Shown here: in pieces, positions 48,606-56,955 of the stretch
Position numbering within the stretch: position 1 is the first letter of the stretch
How the letters are laid out: the number at the start of each line of letters is the position of its first letter
Source: Streptomyces sp. NBC_00670
GTDB taxonomy: Bacteria; Actinomycetota; Actinomycetes; Streptomycetales; Streptomycetaceae
Length of the DNA: 64,000 nucleotides
Assembly: GCF_036226765.1 (NCBI RefSeq)
Contig: NZ_CP109017.1
Span: forward strand, 4,837,001 to 4,901,000
Direction of reading: 5' to 3'
Notes under the pieces: generated by a model
The model's database searches: none
Told to the model about the DNA's origin: nothing
What the model saw: only the letters and a program-made list of their open reading frames with translations
Made by a program: the position numbers and the translations under genes

Positions 48606-51539
48606 TTGGCTTTCCAGATGCCGGACCGCGGCGGAGGCCCGACGGGGCCACGGATCAGAGTGGGCCGCCCGTCCCGGCGTGTCCGGACCCTGCTGATGAC
48701 GCTCGGCGTCCTGGCCGTCCTCGGCATGGCGTTCACCATGTTCGCCGGGTTCTGGACGGACTGGCTGTGGTACCGGTCGGTGCACTACTCGTCGGTGTTC
48801 ACCACCACTCTGTGGACCAAGATCGGCCTCTTCTTCGTCTTCGGCCTTCTGATGGCGATCGCGGTCGGCGTCAACATCTGGCTCGCCCACCGGCTCCGCC
48901 CGCCGCTGAGCGCCATGTCGGCGGAGCAGCAGAGCCTGGACCGCTACCGCATGGGCATCGCCCCGTACAAGAAGTGGCTGCTGCTCGGCATCACCGCCCT
49001 GGTCGGCCTGATCGCCGGCGCCTCCGCGGCCGGCCAGTGGCGCACCTGGCTGATGTGGGTCAACGGCGTGCCGTTCCACCAGAAGGACCCCCAGTTCCAT
49101 CTGGACGTCTCCTTCTACGCCTTCGACCTGCCCTGGTACCGCTTCCTGCTCGGCTTCGGCTTCGCCGCCGCCGTGCTCTCCCTGATCGCCGCCGCGCTCA
49201 CCCACTACCTCTACGGCGGCCTGCGGGTCACCAGCCCCGGCGCGCACGCCACGGCCGCCGCGACCGGCCACCTCTCGGTGCTGCTCGGTGTCTTCGTGGC
49301 ACTCAAGGCGGTCGCCTACTGGCTCGACCGGTACGGCCTCGCGGTCAAGTCCAGCGACTTCAAGGCCACCGGCAACTGGACCGGCCTGAGGTACGTCGAC
49401 GCCAATGCCTATCTGCCGGCCAAGACGATCCTGTTCTGCATCGCCGTCATCTGCGCGCTGCTGTTCTTCGCCACCCTGTGGCGGCGCACCTGGCAGCTGC
49501 CCGTCATCGGCTTCGGCCTGATGGTGCTCTCCGCCATCCTCATCGGCGGCCTCTACCCGGCGATCGTGCAGAAGTTCCAGGTCCAGCCGAACGAGCAGGC
49601 CAAGGAAGCGCCCTACGTCGCCAAGAACATCAAGGCGACCCGTGAGGCGTACGGCATCGACGACGCCGAGGTCTCCGAGTACGCGGGCAAGGGCAAGACC
49701 AGCGACGGAGACCAGCTCCGCAAGGACGCCGACGCCGCCGCGAGCCTGCGGGTGCTGGACCCCAACATCGTCTCGCCGACGTTCCAGCAGATGCAGCAGG
49801 TCAAGAACTACTACGCCTTCCCGACCAACCTGGACGTCGACCGCTACACCGGCAAGGACGGCAAGGAACAGGACACGGTCGTCGGTCTGCGGGAGCTGAA
49901 CCTCGACGGCATCCCGAAGAACAACTGGATCAACGACCACTTCCGCTACACCCACGGCTACGGCGTCGTCGCCGCCAAGGGCACGACCGCCGACAGCAAC
50001 GGCCAGCCCGTGTACACCGAGTCCGGTCTGCCCTCCACCGGTGACCTGCCGACGCACGAACAGCGGGTCTACTACGGCGAGAAGACCACCACGTACTCGA
50101 TCGTCGGCGGTCCCCAGAAGGAGATCGACTACTCCGACGACAAGGGCGAGAAGGCCTACACCTACAAGGGCGACAGCGGCGTCAGCCTCTCCAACCCGAT
50201 CAACCGGGCCGCGTACGCGGTGGCGTTCAGCGAACCGCAGATGCTGTACTCCGGGGCCATCGGCGACGGCTCGCGCATCCTGTACAACCGCACGCCCAAG
50301 GAACGCGTCGAGGCCGTGGCCCCCTGGCTGACGATCGACGGCGACGCCTACCCGGCGGTGGTCGACGGCAGGATCCAGTGGATCGTCGACGCCTACACCA
50401 CCACCAACGGCTATCCGTACGCCTCCCGCACCACCCTGGGCGACACGACGGCGGACTCGCTCACCGCGGCCAACAACCAGCGGGCGGTGGTGGCCCAGCA
50501 GAACCGGGTCAACTACATCCGCAACTCGGTCAAGGCGACGGTCGACGCGTACAGCGGCGAGGTGAAGCTCTACCAGTGGGACACGAAGGACCCCGTCCTC
50601 AAGACGTGGATGAAGGCCTTCCCGAACACGGTGCAGCCGAAGAAGGAGATCTCCTCCGACCTGATGGCCCATCTCCGCTACCCCCAGGACCTGTTCAAGG
50701 TCCAGCGGGAACTGCTCACCCGCTATCACGTGAAGGACGCCCAGACGTTCCTCAGCGGCAGCGAGGTGTGGCAGGTGCCGAACGACCCGACCAACAAGTC
50801 GGGCGACGCGGTGCCGCCGTACTACCTGAGCATGAAGATGCCGGACCAGCAGTCGCAGGCGTTCTCACTGACGACGACGTTCACGCCCAACGGGCGGGAC
50901 AACCTCAGTGCCTTCATGGCGGTCGATTCCGAGGCCGGCACGAAGGACTACGGCAGGATCAGAATCCTGCAACTGACGAGTGCGACGGCCGACGGCCCCA
51001 AACAGGTGCAGAGCCAGTTCAACTCGAACTCCCAGGAGAACATCACCGAGTTCATCAGACAGGTGAGAAACGGTGACTCGGAGATCGAGTACGGCAACCT
51101 CCTGACGGTCCCGCTCGACGGAGGACTGCTCTACGTGGAGCCGGTCTACGTACGCGGTGGCGGACTGAAACTGCCACTGCTGCGCAAGGTGCTGATGACC
51201 TACAACGGCAGAACGGCCTTCGAGAACACGCTGGACGAGGCCCTGGACAAACTCTTCGCCACCGACGGCTCGACGACCAAGCCGCCGGACTCCGACCAGG
51301 ACACCACCACACCGCCGGACACCAGCAACCCGACGGTCAAGGATGCGCTCAGCGACGCCCAGAAGGCCTTCACCGCCGGCCAGGAAGCCCTCAAGAAGGG
51401 CGACTGGGAGGCGTACGGCAAGGCGCAGCAGGACCTTCAGGACGCGCTGAAGAAGGCGGAGGACGCGCAGTCCGAGGCCGCCAAGAGCGGCTCCGGCGGC
51501 AGCAAGAGCAGTGCCGGCAAAGGCGGTGACAGCGGCTGA
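48606..51539 (+). CDS. UPF0182 family large membrane protein
   Basis: A 977-residue protein with seven N-terminal membrane segments (about 35-330), then a long extracellular domain (about 345-870) and a C-terminal Thr/Pro/Asp-rich linker followed by a short helical Sel1/TPR-like segment (AQKAFTAGQEALKKGDWEAY) and a Gly/Ser tail. Members are conserved across actinobacteria; the role is unknown, possibly in envelope processes. The TTG at 48606 is chosen because GAGGTG lies 6 nt upstream; an ATG 4 codons later is possible. Next to the PDZ-Lon protease in mycobacteria as well (Rv3193c). Confidence 0.88.
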   Translation: MAFQMPDRGGGPTGPRIRVGRPSRRVRTLLMTLGVLAVLGMAFTMFAGFWTDWLWYRSVHYSSVFTTTLWTKIGLFFVFGLLMAIAVGVNIWLAHRLRPPLSAMSAEQQSLDRYRMGIAPYKKWLLLGITALVGLIAGASAAGQWRTWLMWVNGVPFHQKDPQFHLDVSFYAFDLPWYRFLLGFGFAAAVLSLIAAALTHYLYGGLRVTSPGAHATAAATGHLSVLLGVFVALKAVAYWLDRYGLAVKSSDFKATGNWTGLRYVDANAYLPAKTILFCIAVICALLFFATLWRRTWQLPVIGFGLMVLSAILIGGLYPAIVQKFQVQPNEQAKEAPYVAKNIKATREAYGIDDAEVSEYAGKGKTSDGDQLRKDADAAASLRVLDPNIVSPTFQQMQQVKNYYAFPTNLDVDRYTGKDGKEQDTVVGLRELNLDGIPKNNWINDHFRYTHGYGVVAAKGTTADSNGQPVYTESGLPSTGDLPTHEQRVYYGEKTTTYSIVGGPQKEIDYSDDKGEKAYTYKGDSGVSLSNPINRAAYAVAFSEPQMLYSGAIGDGSRILYNRTPKERVEAVAPWLTIDGDAYPAVVDGRIQWIVDAYTTTNGYPYASRTTLGDTTADSLTAANNQRAVVAQQNRVNYIRNSVKATVDAYSGEVKLYQWDTKDPVLKTWMKAFPNTVQPKKEISSDLMAHLRYPQDLFKVQRELLTRYHVKDAQTFLSGSEVWQVPNDPTNKSGDAVPPYYLSMKMPDQQSQAFSLTTTFTPNGRDNLSAFMAVDSEAGTKDYGRIRILQLTSATADGPKQVQSQFNSNSQENITEFIRQVRNGDSEIEYGNLLTVPLDGGLLYVEPVYVRGGGLKLPLLRKVLMTYNGRTAFENTLDEALDKLFATDGSTTKPPDSDQDTTTPPDTSNPTVKDALSDAQKAFTAGQEALKKGDWEAYGKAQQDLQDALKKAEDAQSEAAKSGSGGSKSSAGKGGDSG

Positions 51540-51583
51540 TCCGATGTCCCTCCCCGCGCCGTGATACGGTGAATACACAACGG

Positions 51584-51657
51584 CGCGGGGTGGAGCAGCT
51601 CGGTAGCTCGCTGGGCTCATAACCCAGAGGTCGCAGGTTCAAATCCTGTCCCCGCTA
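51584..51657 (+). tRNA. Initiator tRNA-fMet (CAT), copy 1
   Basis: A 74-nt cloverleaf with anticodon CAT, a non-Watson-Crick first pair (C1 opposite U72) and three consecutive G-C pairs in the anticodon stem (GGG/CCC), the hallmarks of initiator tRNA. No CCA is encoded. It is identical to the copy at 54000. Confidence 0.95.
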
Positions 51658-51663
51658 CTCATG

Positions 51664-51700
51664 ACGAAGGCCCGGATCCTCAAAGGATCCGGGCCTTCGT
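51664..51700 (+). terminator. Terminator after the first initiator tRNA gene
   Basis: A perfect 16-bp stem (ACGAAGGCCCGGATCC with its complement) and a TCAAA loop, starting 7 nt after the tRNA and followed by a T-rich stretch. Confidence 0.9.
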
Positions 51701-51935
51701 GTTGTGTTGACCCCGTAGTGAACTCCCAGGTGCGGAACGCCACCTTCCGGTGAGTGTGGTTCCTCTCCTCTGACACCTGCGAACGCATGTGCCGACCTGC
51801 GCAGCAGCCGTGCTGCGCCGGGGAGTTGGGCGCGCTGTGTTTGACTTGTCTCTCTGTGGGCATGTCGACAAAACGCTGTAGTGACCTCACTGGCTGCGGT
51901 ATACCAGGTGTACCCAGGTTGCAGGTGGTGCGACG
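51701..51935 (+). other. Intergenic stretch before the Sel1/TPR gene
   Basis: A 235-bp non-coding gap with no gene. It contains a TTGACT hexamer at 51842-51847 without a convincing -10 partner, and a tandem GTATACCAGGTGTACCC element near 51900. It presumably holds the promoter of the following gene. Confidence 0.4.
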
Positions 51936-53879
51936 ATGGACGTTATGGGGGACAAGGCAACTCTGTTCGAGACAGGGCGGTTTGGGCGGCCTTCCGAGGC
52001 TTTCGGGGCTTCCGAGGTTTCTGACGTCTCCGGACGGGACGAGACCACGGAGGTCGCCGAGGAGTTGGCCGAGGAGGCGCGTCGGCGCGCGGCGGCGGAG
52101 GCCGGCGACGTCGAGGCGATGAGCGTCCTCGGCAGCATGCTGCTGCGCCGCGGTGATCTCGACGGAGCCGAGCCCCAGCTGCGCGCCGCCACCGCCGCGG
52201 GTGACCGGGCCGCCGCCAACAACCTCGGGGTCCTGCTCCACCAGCGGGGCTACCCCGACGAGGCCGCGGGCTGGTGGCGCATCGCCGCCGTCGCCGGCTC
52301 CACCGCCGCCGCGCACGCCCTCGGGCGGCACCACCGCGAGCGCGGTGACGAACCGGCGGCCGAGTACTGGCTGCGCCAGTCCGCCGAACAGGGACACATG
52401 CTCGGCGCCTACGCCCTCGCCGACCTGCTGGAACACCGCGGCGACGCGGGCAGCGAGCACTGGATGCGCGTCGCCGCCCAGCGCGGCCACCGGGAGGCCG
52501 CGTACCGGCTGGCCCGGGCGCTGGACCGGGGCGCGGACGCGGCCGGGGACGGCCTGGGCATCGCACCGAACGCCGGCGGCAGAGGGGGCGCGAGAGGCGC
52601 ACCACCGGGCCCGCGGGGTACGGACGTACGCGCGGCGCGGACCAAGGGCGCCGACCGCGCCGGGCGGGCGCCGCTCGAGGAGGCCGAACAGTGGTACCGG
52701 CAGGCCGCCGCGCGCGGCCACCGGCGGGCCGCGCTGCACCTCGGCGCGATCCTGGAGAAGCGCGGTCAGCTCAAGGAGGCGGGCCGCTGGTATCTGACGT
52801 CCGCCAAGGACGGCGAGGCGCGTGCCGCCTGCGCACTCGGCTTCCTGCTGCGCGACGCGGGGGACACCGAGAGCGCCGCCGTGTGGTGGCTGCGGGCCGC
52901 CCAGGAGGGCGACGGCAACGCGGCCAACGCGCTGGGCGCGCTGCACGCCGAGCGCGGGGAGACGCAGACCGCCGAGCGGTGGTACCGGGCCGCCATGGAC
53001 GCCGGTGACGTCAACGGCGCGTACAACCTCGGGCTGCTCTGCGCCGAGCAGGGGCGGACCGGGCCGGCCGAGCAGTGGTACCGCCGTGCCGCGTACGCCG
53101 GGCACCGGGAGGCGGCGAACGCGCTCGCCGTGCTGCTGCTCCAGGGCGGTGACGCGGCCGGGGCCGAGCCGTGGTTCTCCAAGGCGGCGGAGTCGGGCAG
53201 CGTGGACGCCGCGTTCAACCTGGGGATCCTCTACGCGGGGCGTGGCCAGGAGCGGGCCGCGCTCGGCTGGTACGAGCGGGCGGCCGCCGCCGGGCACACC
53301 GAGGCGGCGTTGCAGGTCGGGATGGCGCGGCTGCGGGACGGGGAGGAGCAGGAGGCCGAGCGGCATCTGCGCTGCGCCGCGGGGGGCGGCAGCGCGGAGG
53401 CGGCGTACCGGCTCGCCACGGTGCTCGACGCGCGCCGGCCGCCCGCGCCCGCGCACGAGCTGGGGGAGCCCGCACGGGAGAAGAGCGAGTGCGAGGAGTG
53501 GTACGAGCGGGCGGCGTCCCAGGGGCACCGGCGCGCGCAGGTGCGGGTGGGGATGCTCGCGGCCGGGCGGGGCGAGGTCGTGGAGGCGGCGCGGTGGTAC
53601 CGGGCCGCGGCGGAGGCGGGGTCGCGGAACGGGGCGTTCAACCTGGGGCTGCTGCTGGCGCGGGAGGGGAGCGAGCCGGAGGCGGCGCTGTGGTGGACGC
53701 GGGCGGCCGACGCGGGGCACGGGCGCGCGGCGCTGCGGCTCGCGCTGGTGTACGCGCGGCGCGGCGAGCTGGCGGAGGGGCAGCGCTGGGCGGACCGGGC
53801 GGTGGAACTGGGGCCGGGCGAGGTCGCGGAGCGGGCGGCGCGGCTGCGGGACGCGTTGCGCGAGGAGCTCTCGGCCTAG
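51936..53879 (+). CDS. Sel1/TPR-repeat protein
   Basis: A 647-residue protein built almost entirely of about 16 Sel1-like units of about 36 residues (pattern AAxxGHxxAAxxLGxLLxxRGDxxxAExWYRRAA). There is no catalytic domain, signal peptide or TM segment, so it is a helical scaffold. The N-terminus (about 1-45) is non-repetitive and acidic; a Gly/Arg-rich insert (about 207-235) interrupts the repeats. Start: ATG at 51936; an ATG three codons later is possible. It is sandwiched between two identical initiator tRNA genes. Confidence 0.85.
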   Translation: MDVMGDKATLFETGRFGRPSEAFGASEVSDVSGRDETTEVAEELAEEARRRAAAEAGDVEAMSVLGSMLLRRGDLDGAEPQLRAATAAGDRAAANNLGVLLHQRGYPDEAAGWWRIAAVAGSTAAAHALGRHHRERGDEPAAEYWLRQSAEQGHMLGAYALADLLEHRGDAGSEHWMRVAAQRGHREAAYRLARALDRGADAAGDGLGIAPNAGGRGGARGAPPGPRGTDVRAARTKGADRAGRAPLEEAEQWYRQAAARGHRRAALHLGAILEKRGQLKEAGRWYLTSAKDGEARAACALGFLLRDAGDTESAAVWWLRAAQEGDGNAANALGALHAERGETQTAERWYRAAMDAGDVNGAYNLGLLCAEQGRTGPAEQWYRRAAYAGHREAANALAVLLLQGGDAAGAEPWFSKAAESGSVDAAFNLGILYAGRGQERAALGWYERAAAAGHTEAALQVGMARLRDGEEQEAERHLRCAAGGGSAEAAYRLATVLDARRPPAPAHELGEPAREKSECEEWYERAASQGHRRAQVRVGMLAAGRGEVVEAARWYRAAAEAGSRNGAFNLGLLLAREGSEPEAALWWTRAADAGHGRAALRLALVYARRGELAEGQRWADRAVELGPGEVAERAARLRDALREELSA

Positions 53880-53999
53880 GGTCCGTCCCCGGACCCCGCA
53901 CGGCGGGAAACCCCGTAAGCAGGAACCCCGTAAGCGGGAACCCGGAAGGGAAGCGATTTGCTTCCGCTCTCCCTCTTGACGTAACGTTGTGTTCGTCGA

Positions 54000-54073
54000 C
54001 GCGGGGTGGAGCAGCTCGGTAGCTCGCTGGGCTCATAACCCAGAGGTCGCAGGTTCAAATCCTGTCCCCGCTA
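54000..54073 (+). tRNA. Initiator tRNA-fMet (CAT), copy 2
   Basis: Identical over all 74 bases to the copy at 51584: anticodon CAT, C1/U72 mismatch, GGG/CCC anticodon stem, no encoded CCA. A TTGACG at 53976 precedes it as a possible -35. Confidence 0.95.
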
Positions 54074-54080
54074 CTGAAGG

Positions 54081-54116
54081 CCGAAGGCCGGAATCCGTAA
54101 GGGTTCCGGCCTTCGG
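54081..54116 (+). terminator. Terminator after the second initiator tRNA gene
   Basis: A 16-bp stem with one G-U pair (CCGAAGGCCGGAATCC and its partner) and a GTAA loop, 7 nt after the tRNA. Different sequence from the terminator of copy 1 but the same arrangement. Confidence 0.85.
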
Positions 54117-54214
54117 TGCGTTCAGGAGGCCTGTGGGGTGTTCAGGACCCCTTCGGCGAGTTCAGGAGGGGCCGGCGGGGACGCGTCCCGGCCCTGGCTG
54201 GGGCCGTCGTCGGC

Positions 54215-54634
54215 TCAGGCCTTCGCCGCGCAGTTCGGGCAGAGACCGCGGTAGGTGACCTCGACGTCCGACACCGTGAAGCCGAACCGCTCCGAGTCGG
54301 GGAGGTCGGCCAGCGGGTTGCCCGACGGGTGGACGTCGCGGATCGAGCCGCAGCCCGCGCACACCAGGTGGTGGTGGGGGCGGTGCGCGTTCGGGTCGTA
54401 CCGCTTGGCGCGCTTGTCCGTGGCGACCTCGAGCACCTCGCCCAGCGAGACCAGCTCGCCGAGGGTGTTGTAGACCGTCGCCCGGGAGATCTCCGGCAGC
54501 TTCACCGCGGCACGCGCGTGCACCTCGTCGGCCGTCAGATGGACGTGCTCGCCGTCGAGGACCTCGGCCACCACGCGCCGCTGCGCGGTCATGCGCCATC
54601 CGCGTCCACGCAGACGTTCCAGTAGGTCACTCAT
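54215..54634 (-). CDS. Fur-family metal/peroxide-responsive repressor
   Basis: A 139-residue Fur-family protein. The winged-helix recognition segment is near 45-65 (ISRATVYNTLGELV). An HHHLVCAGC motif (87-95) and CPNC (132-135) give two structural zinc CxxC pairs. It is divergent from the catalase gene, the arrangement of CatR/PerR-type repressors that release catalase genes on peroxide. The 152-bp gap to the catalase carries a perfect 7-1-7 palindrome inside the promoter. Start: ATG at 54634, at the family-typical length. I call it CatR-like by context, not by sequence search. Confidence 0.87.
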   Translation of the reverse strand: MSDLLERLRGRGWRMTAQRRVVAEVLDGEHVHLTADEVHARAAVKLPEISRATVYNTLGELVSLGEVLEVATDKRAKRYDPNAHRPHHHLVCAGCGSIRDVHPSGNPLADLPDSERFGFTVSDVEVTYRGLCPNCAAKA

Positions 54635-54694
54635 GGTTTCCAGCCTAACAGCAAGGGTCCCGGATCCTGAACAGGTGTGATTCTGGAGCTCAAC

Positions 54695-54722
54695 TTGACT
54701 TGGACTAAGTCCAACGTAGGAT
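54695..54722 (+). promoter_or_regulatory. Catalase promoter with embedded Fur-family operator
   Basis: TTGACT (54695-54700) and TAGGAT (54717-54722) with a 16-bp spacer. A perfect inverted repeat TTGGACT-A-AGTCCAA (54700-54714) fills the spacer, so binding would block polymerase. The expected start is about 54729. Confidence 0.75.
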
Positions 54723-54798
54723 CGGTTACGGATCTGGCCGCCGGGCATCCCGGACATCCCCGGCCGGAGACCCGATTTCGCACAGCATGGAGGCGCAC

Positions 54799-56250
54799 GT
54801 GACGCAGGGACCGCTGACCACCGAGGCCGGTGCCCCGGTTGCCGACAACCAGAACAGCGAGACCGCGGGCGTCGGCGGTCCCGTGCTCGTCCAGGACCAG
54901 CTCCTCCTGGAGAAGCTGGCCCACTTCAACCGGGAGCGCGTCCCGGAGCGCGTGGTGCACGCCCGCGGCGCCGGCGCGTACGGCACCTTCACGGTGACCG
55001 CCGACGTCACGCGGTACACGCGCGCCGCGTTCCTCTCCGAGGTCGGCAAGCAGACCGAGACGTTCCTGCGCTTCTCGACCGTGGCCGGCAACCTCGGTGC
55101 CGCGGACGCCGTCCGCGACCCGCGCGGCTTCGCGCTGAAGTTCTACACCGAGGAGGGCAACTACGACCTCGTCGGCAACAACACCCCGGTGTTCTTCATC
55201 CGGGACGCCATCAAGTTCCCCGACTTCATCCACACCCAGAAGCGCGACCCGTACACCGGTTCGACCGAGATGGACAACGTGTGGGACTTCTGGGGGCTGT
55301 CCCCGGAGTCCACGCACCAGGTGACCTGGGTCTTCGGCGACCGCGGCATCCCGGCGTCGTACCGCCACATGGACGGCTTCGGCTCGCACACCTACCAGTG
55401 GAACAACGAGGCCGGCGAGGTCTTCTGGGTCAAGTACCACTTCAAGACCGACCAGGGGATCAAGTGCCTCACCCAGGAGGAGGCCAACCGGCTCGCCGGT
55501 GAGGACCCCGACTCCCACCAGCGGGACCTGCGCCAGTCGATCGAGCGCGGCGACTTCCCGTCCTGGACCGTCGGCGTGCAGATCATGCCCGCCGCCGAGG
55601 CCGCCACGTACCGCTTCAACCCGTTCGACGTGACCAAGGTCTGGCCGCACGCGGACTACCCGGTCATCGAGATCGGCAAGCTGGAGCTCAACCGCAACCC
55701 GGAGAACGTGTTCGCCGAGGTCGAGCAGTCGATCTTCTCCCCGGCGCACTTCGTGCCCGGTATCGGTCCCTCCCCGGACAAGATGCTCCAGGGCCGGCTG
55801 TTCGCCTACGGCGACGCGCACCGCTACCGCGTCGGCATCAACGCCGACCACCTGCCGGTGAACCGCCCGCACGCCACCGAGGCGCGCACCAACTCCCGGG
55901 ACGGCCACCTGTACGACGGCCGCCACAAGGGCGCGAAGAACTACGAGCCGAACAGCTTCGGCGGGCCGTTCCAGACGGACCGTCCGCTGTGGCAGCCGAT
56001 CCCGGTCACCGGCGCGACCGGCGACGCCGCGGCGCCGCTGCACGCCGAGGACGACGACTTCGTGCAGGCCGGCGACCTCTACCGGCTGATGACGGAGGAG
56101 GAGAAGGGCCGCCTGATCGGCAACCTGGCCGGCGCGATCTCCCAGGTCTCGCGCGAGGACATCGTCGAGCGCGCGATCGGCAACTTCCGCAACGCCGACC
56201 CCGACTTCGGCAAGCGACTGGAGGCCGCGGTCCAGGCCCTGCGTGGCTGA
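54799..56250 (+). CDS. katA: Monofunctional haem catalase
   Basis: A 483-residue clade-3-size catalase. Active-site His in RVVHARGAGAYG (near 53), the RFSTVAGNLG block (near 90) and DPRGFALKFYTEEGNYDLVGNNTPVFFIRD (near 105). The haem-ligand Tyr is in RLFAYGDAHRYRVG (near 335). It breaks down hydrogen peroxide. The GTG at 54799 is chosen because GGAGG lies 5 nt upstream; the ATG at 54787 overlaps that site. Controlled by the divergent Fur-family gene through the palindromic operator. The gene symbol is by family. Confidence 0.92.
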   Translation: MTQGPLTTEAGAPVADNQNSETAGVGGPVLVQDQLLLEKLAHFNRERVPERVVHARGAGAYGTFTVTADVTRYTRAAFLSEVGKQTETFLRFSTVAGNLGAADAVRDPRGFALKFYTEEGNYDLVGNNTPVFFIRDAIKFPDFIHTQKRDPYTGSTEMDNVWDFWGLSPESTHQVTWVFGDRGIPASYRHMDGFGSHTYQWNNEAGEVFWVKYHFKTDQGIKCLTQEEANRLAGEDPDSHQRDLRQSIERGDFPSWTVGVQIMPAAEAATYRFNPFDVTKVWPHADYPVIEIGKLELNRNPENVFAEVEQSIFSPAHFVPGIGPSPDKMLQGRLFAYGDAHRYRVGINADHLPVNRPHATEARTNSRDGHLYDGRHKGAKNYEPNSFGGPFQTDRPLWQPIPVTGATGDAAAPLHAEDDDFVQAGDLYRLMTEEEKGRLIGNLAGAISQVSREDIVERAIGNFRNADPDFGKRLEAAVQALRG

Positions 56251-56304
56251 CCAGGAGAGGCGCGGTGCCCGTGCGGGGTTCGCCCGCACGGGCACCGACG
56301 CATG

Positions 56305-56700
56305 TCAGGCCGCCGGCACCGGCTGCCGGGCCGGGGACCAGCAGCGCAGGATGTCGCGGACCGAGACGATGCCGGCGGGCTCGTCGCGGTCCATGACGAT
56401 CAGGTGGCGGAAGCCGCCGTGGGTCATGGCGCGGGCCGCTTCCTCCAGGGTCCAGGAGGGAGCGGCGAAGACGACGTCGGTGGTGGTGTGGGCGTGGGCC
56501 GGCTCGGCGTCGGGGCTCAGGCCCCGGCCGACGGCGTTGAGGATGTCGCGTTCGGTGAGGATGCCGAGGCCGCCGGCGTCCGGGTCGAGGACGACGGCCG
56601 CCCCGACGCGCCGGGCGGACATCAGTGCGGCTGCCTGCCGCAGGGTGTGTGCGGGGCCGATGGTGAGGACGACCGTGCTCATGGCGTCCCGGACGAGCAT
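56305..56700 (-). CDS. Two-CBS-domain protein
   Basis: A 131-residue protein of two tandem CBS motifs (about 3-60 and 70-125; VGAAVVLDPDAGGLGILTERDIL and HLIVMDRDEPAGIVSVRDILR). CBS pairs bind adenosine nucleotides. AGGAGG lies 11 nt before the ATG at 56700; a GTG 4 codons upstream would sit on the Shine-Dalgarno. Its 5' region carries two adjacent TTCACAAG repeats. Confidence 0.88.
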   Translation of the reverse strand: MLVRDAMSTVVLTIGPAHTLRQAAALMSARRVGAAVVLDPDAGGLGILTERDILNAVGRGLSPDAEPAHAHTTTDVVFAAPSWTLEEAARAMTHGGFRHLIVMDRDEPAGIVSVRDILRCWSPARQPVPAA

Positions 56701-56779
56701 GGCGTGAGCCACCTCCTACGAGTTCCGGATCGGTCCACCCCCGCGCGCCGGGGGACGGCGGCGATCGCCCGTGAAGGGA

Positions 56780-56795
56780 TTCACAAGTTCACAAG
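56780..56795. repeat. Two adjacent TTCACAAG direct repeats upstream of the CBS gene
   Basis: TTCACAAG at 56780-56787 is directly repeated at 56788-56795 in the 255-bp gap between the CBS gene start and hisN end. A possible operator or activator site. The rest of this gap has no gene I can support. Confidence 0.45.
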
Positions 56796-56955
56796 TGGGG
56801 GGATTCTCAGAGTCGCAGGCAAAGGGCGGGTCAACAAGAGGGCGTGCGCGGCGAATTCGGGCGCGCGGGCGAAGAGGAAGCGCGGGCGCGTGCGGCCAAC
56901 GGGGGGCGCTCGCCGCGCCTCGGTCGCGCTGGGGCGCTCGGCGCACCGCCCCGCT

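Noticed and set aside
51584..54073. A genomic island integrated at a tRNA gene
   Set aside because: Both tRNA copies are complete with their own terminators, there is no integrase, and the gene between them has the same composition as its neighbours.
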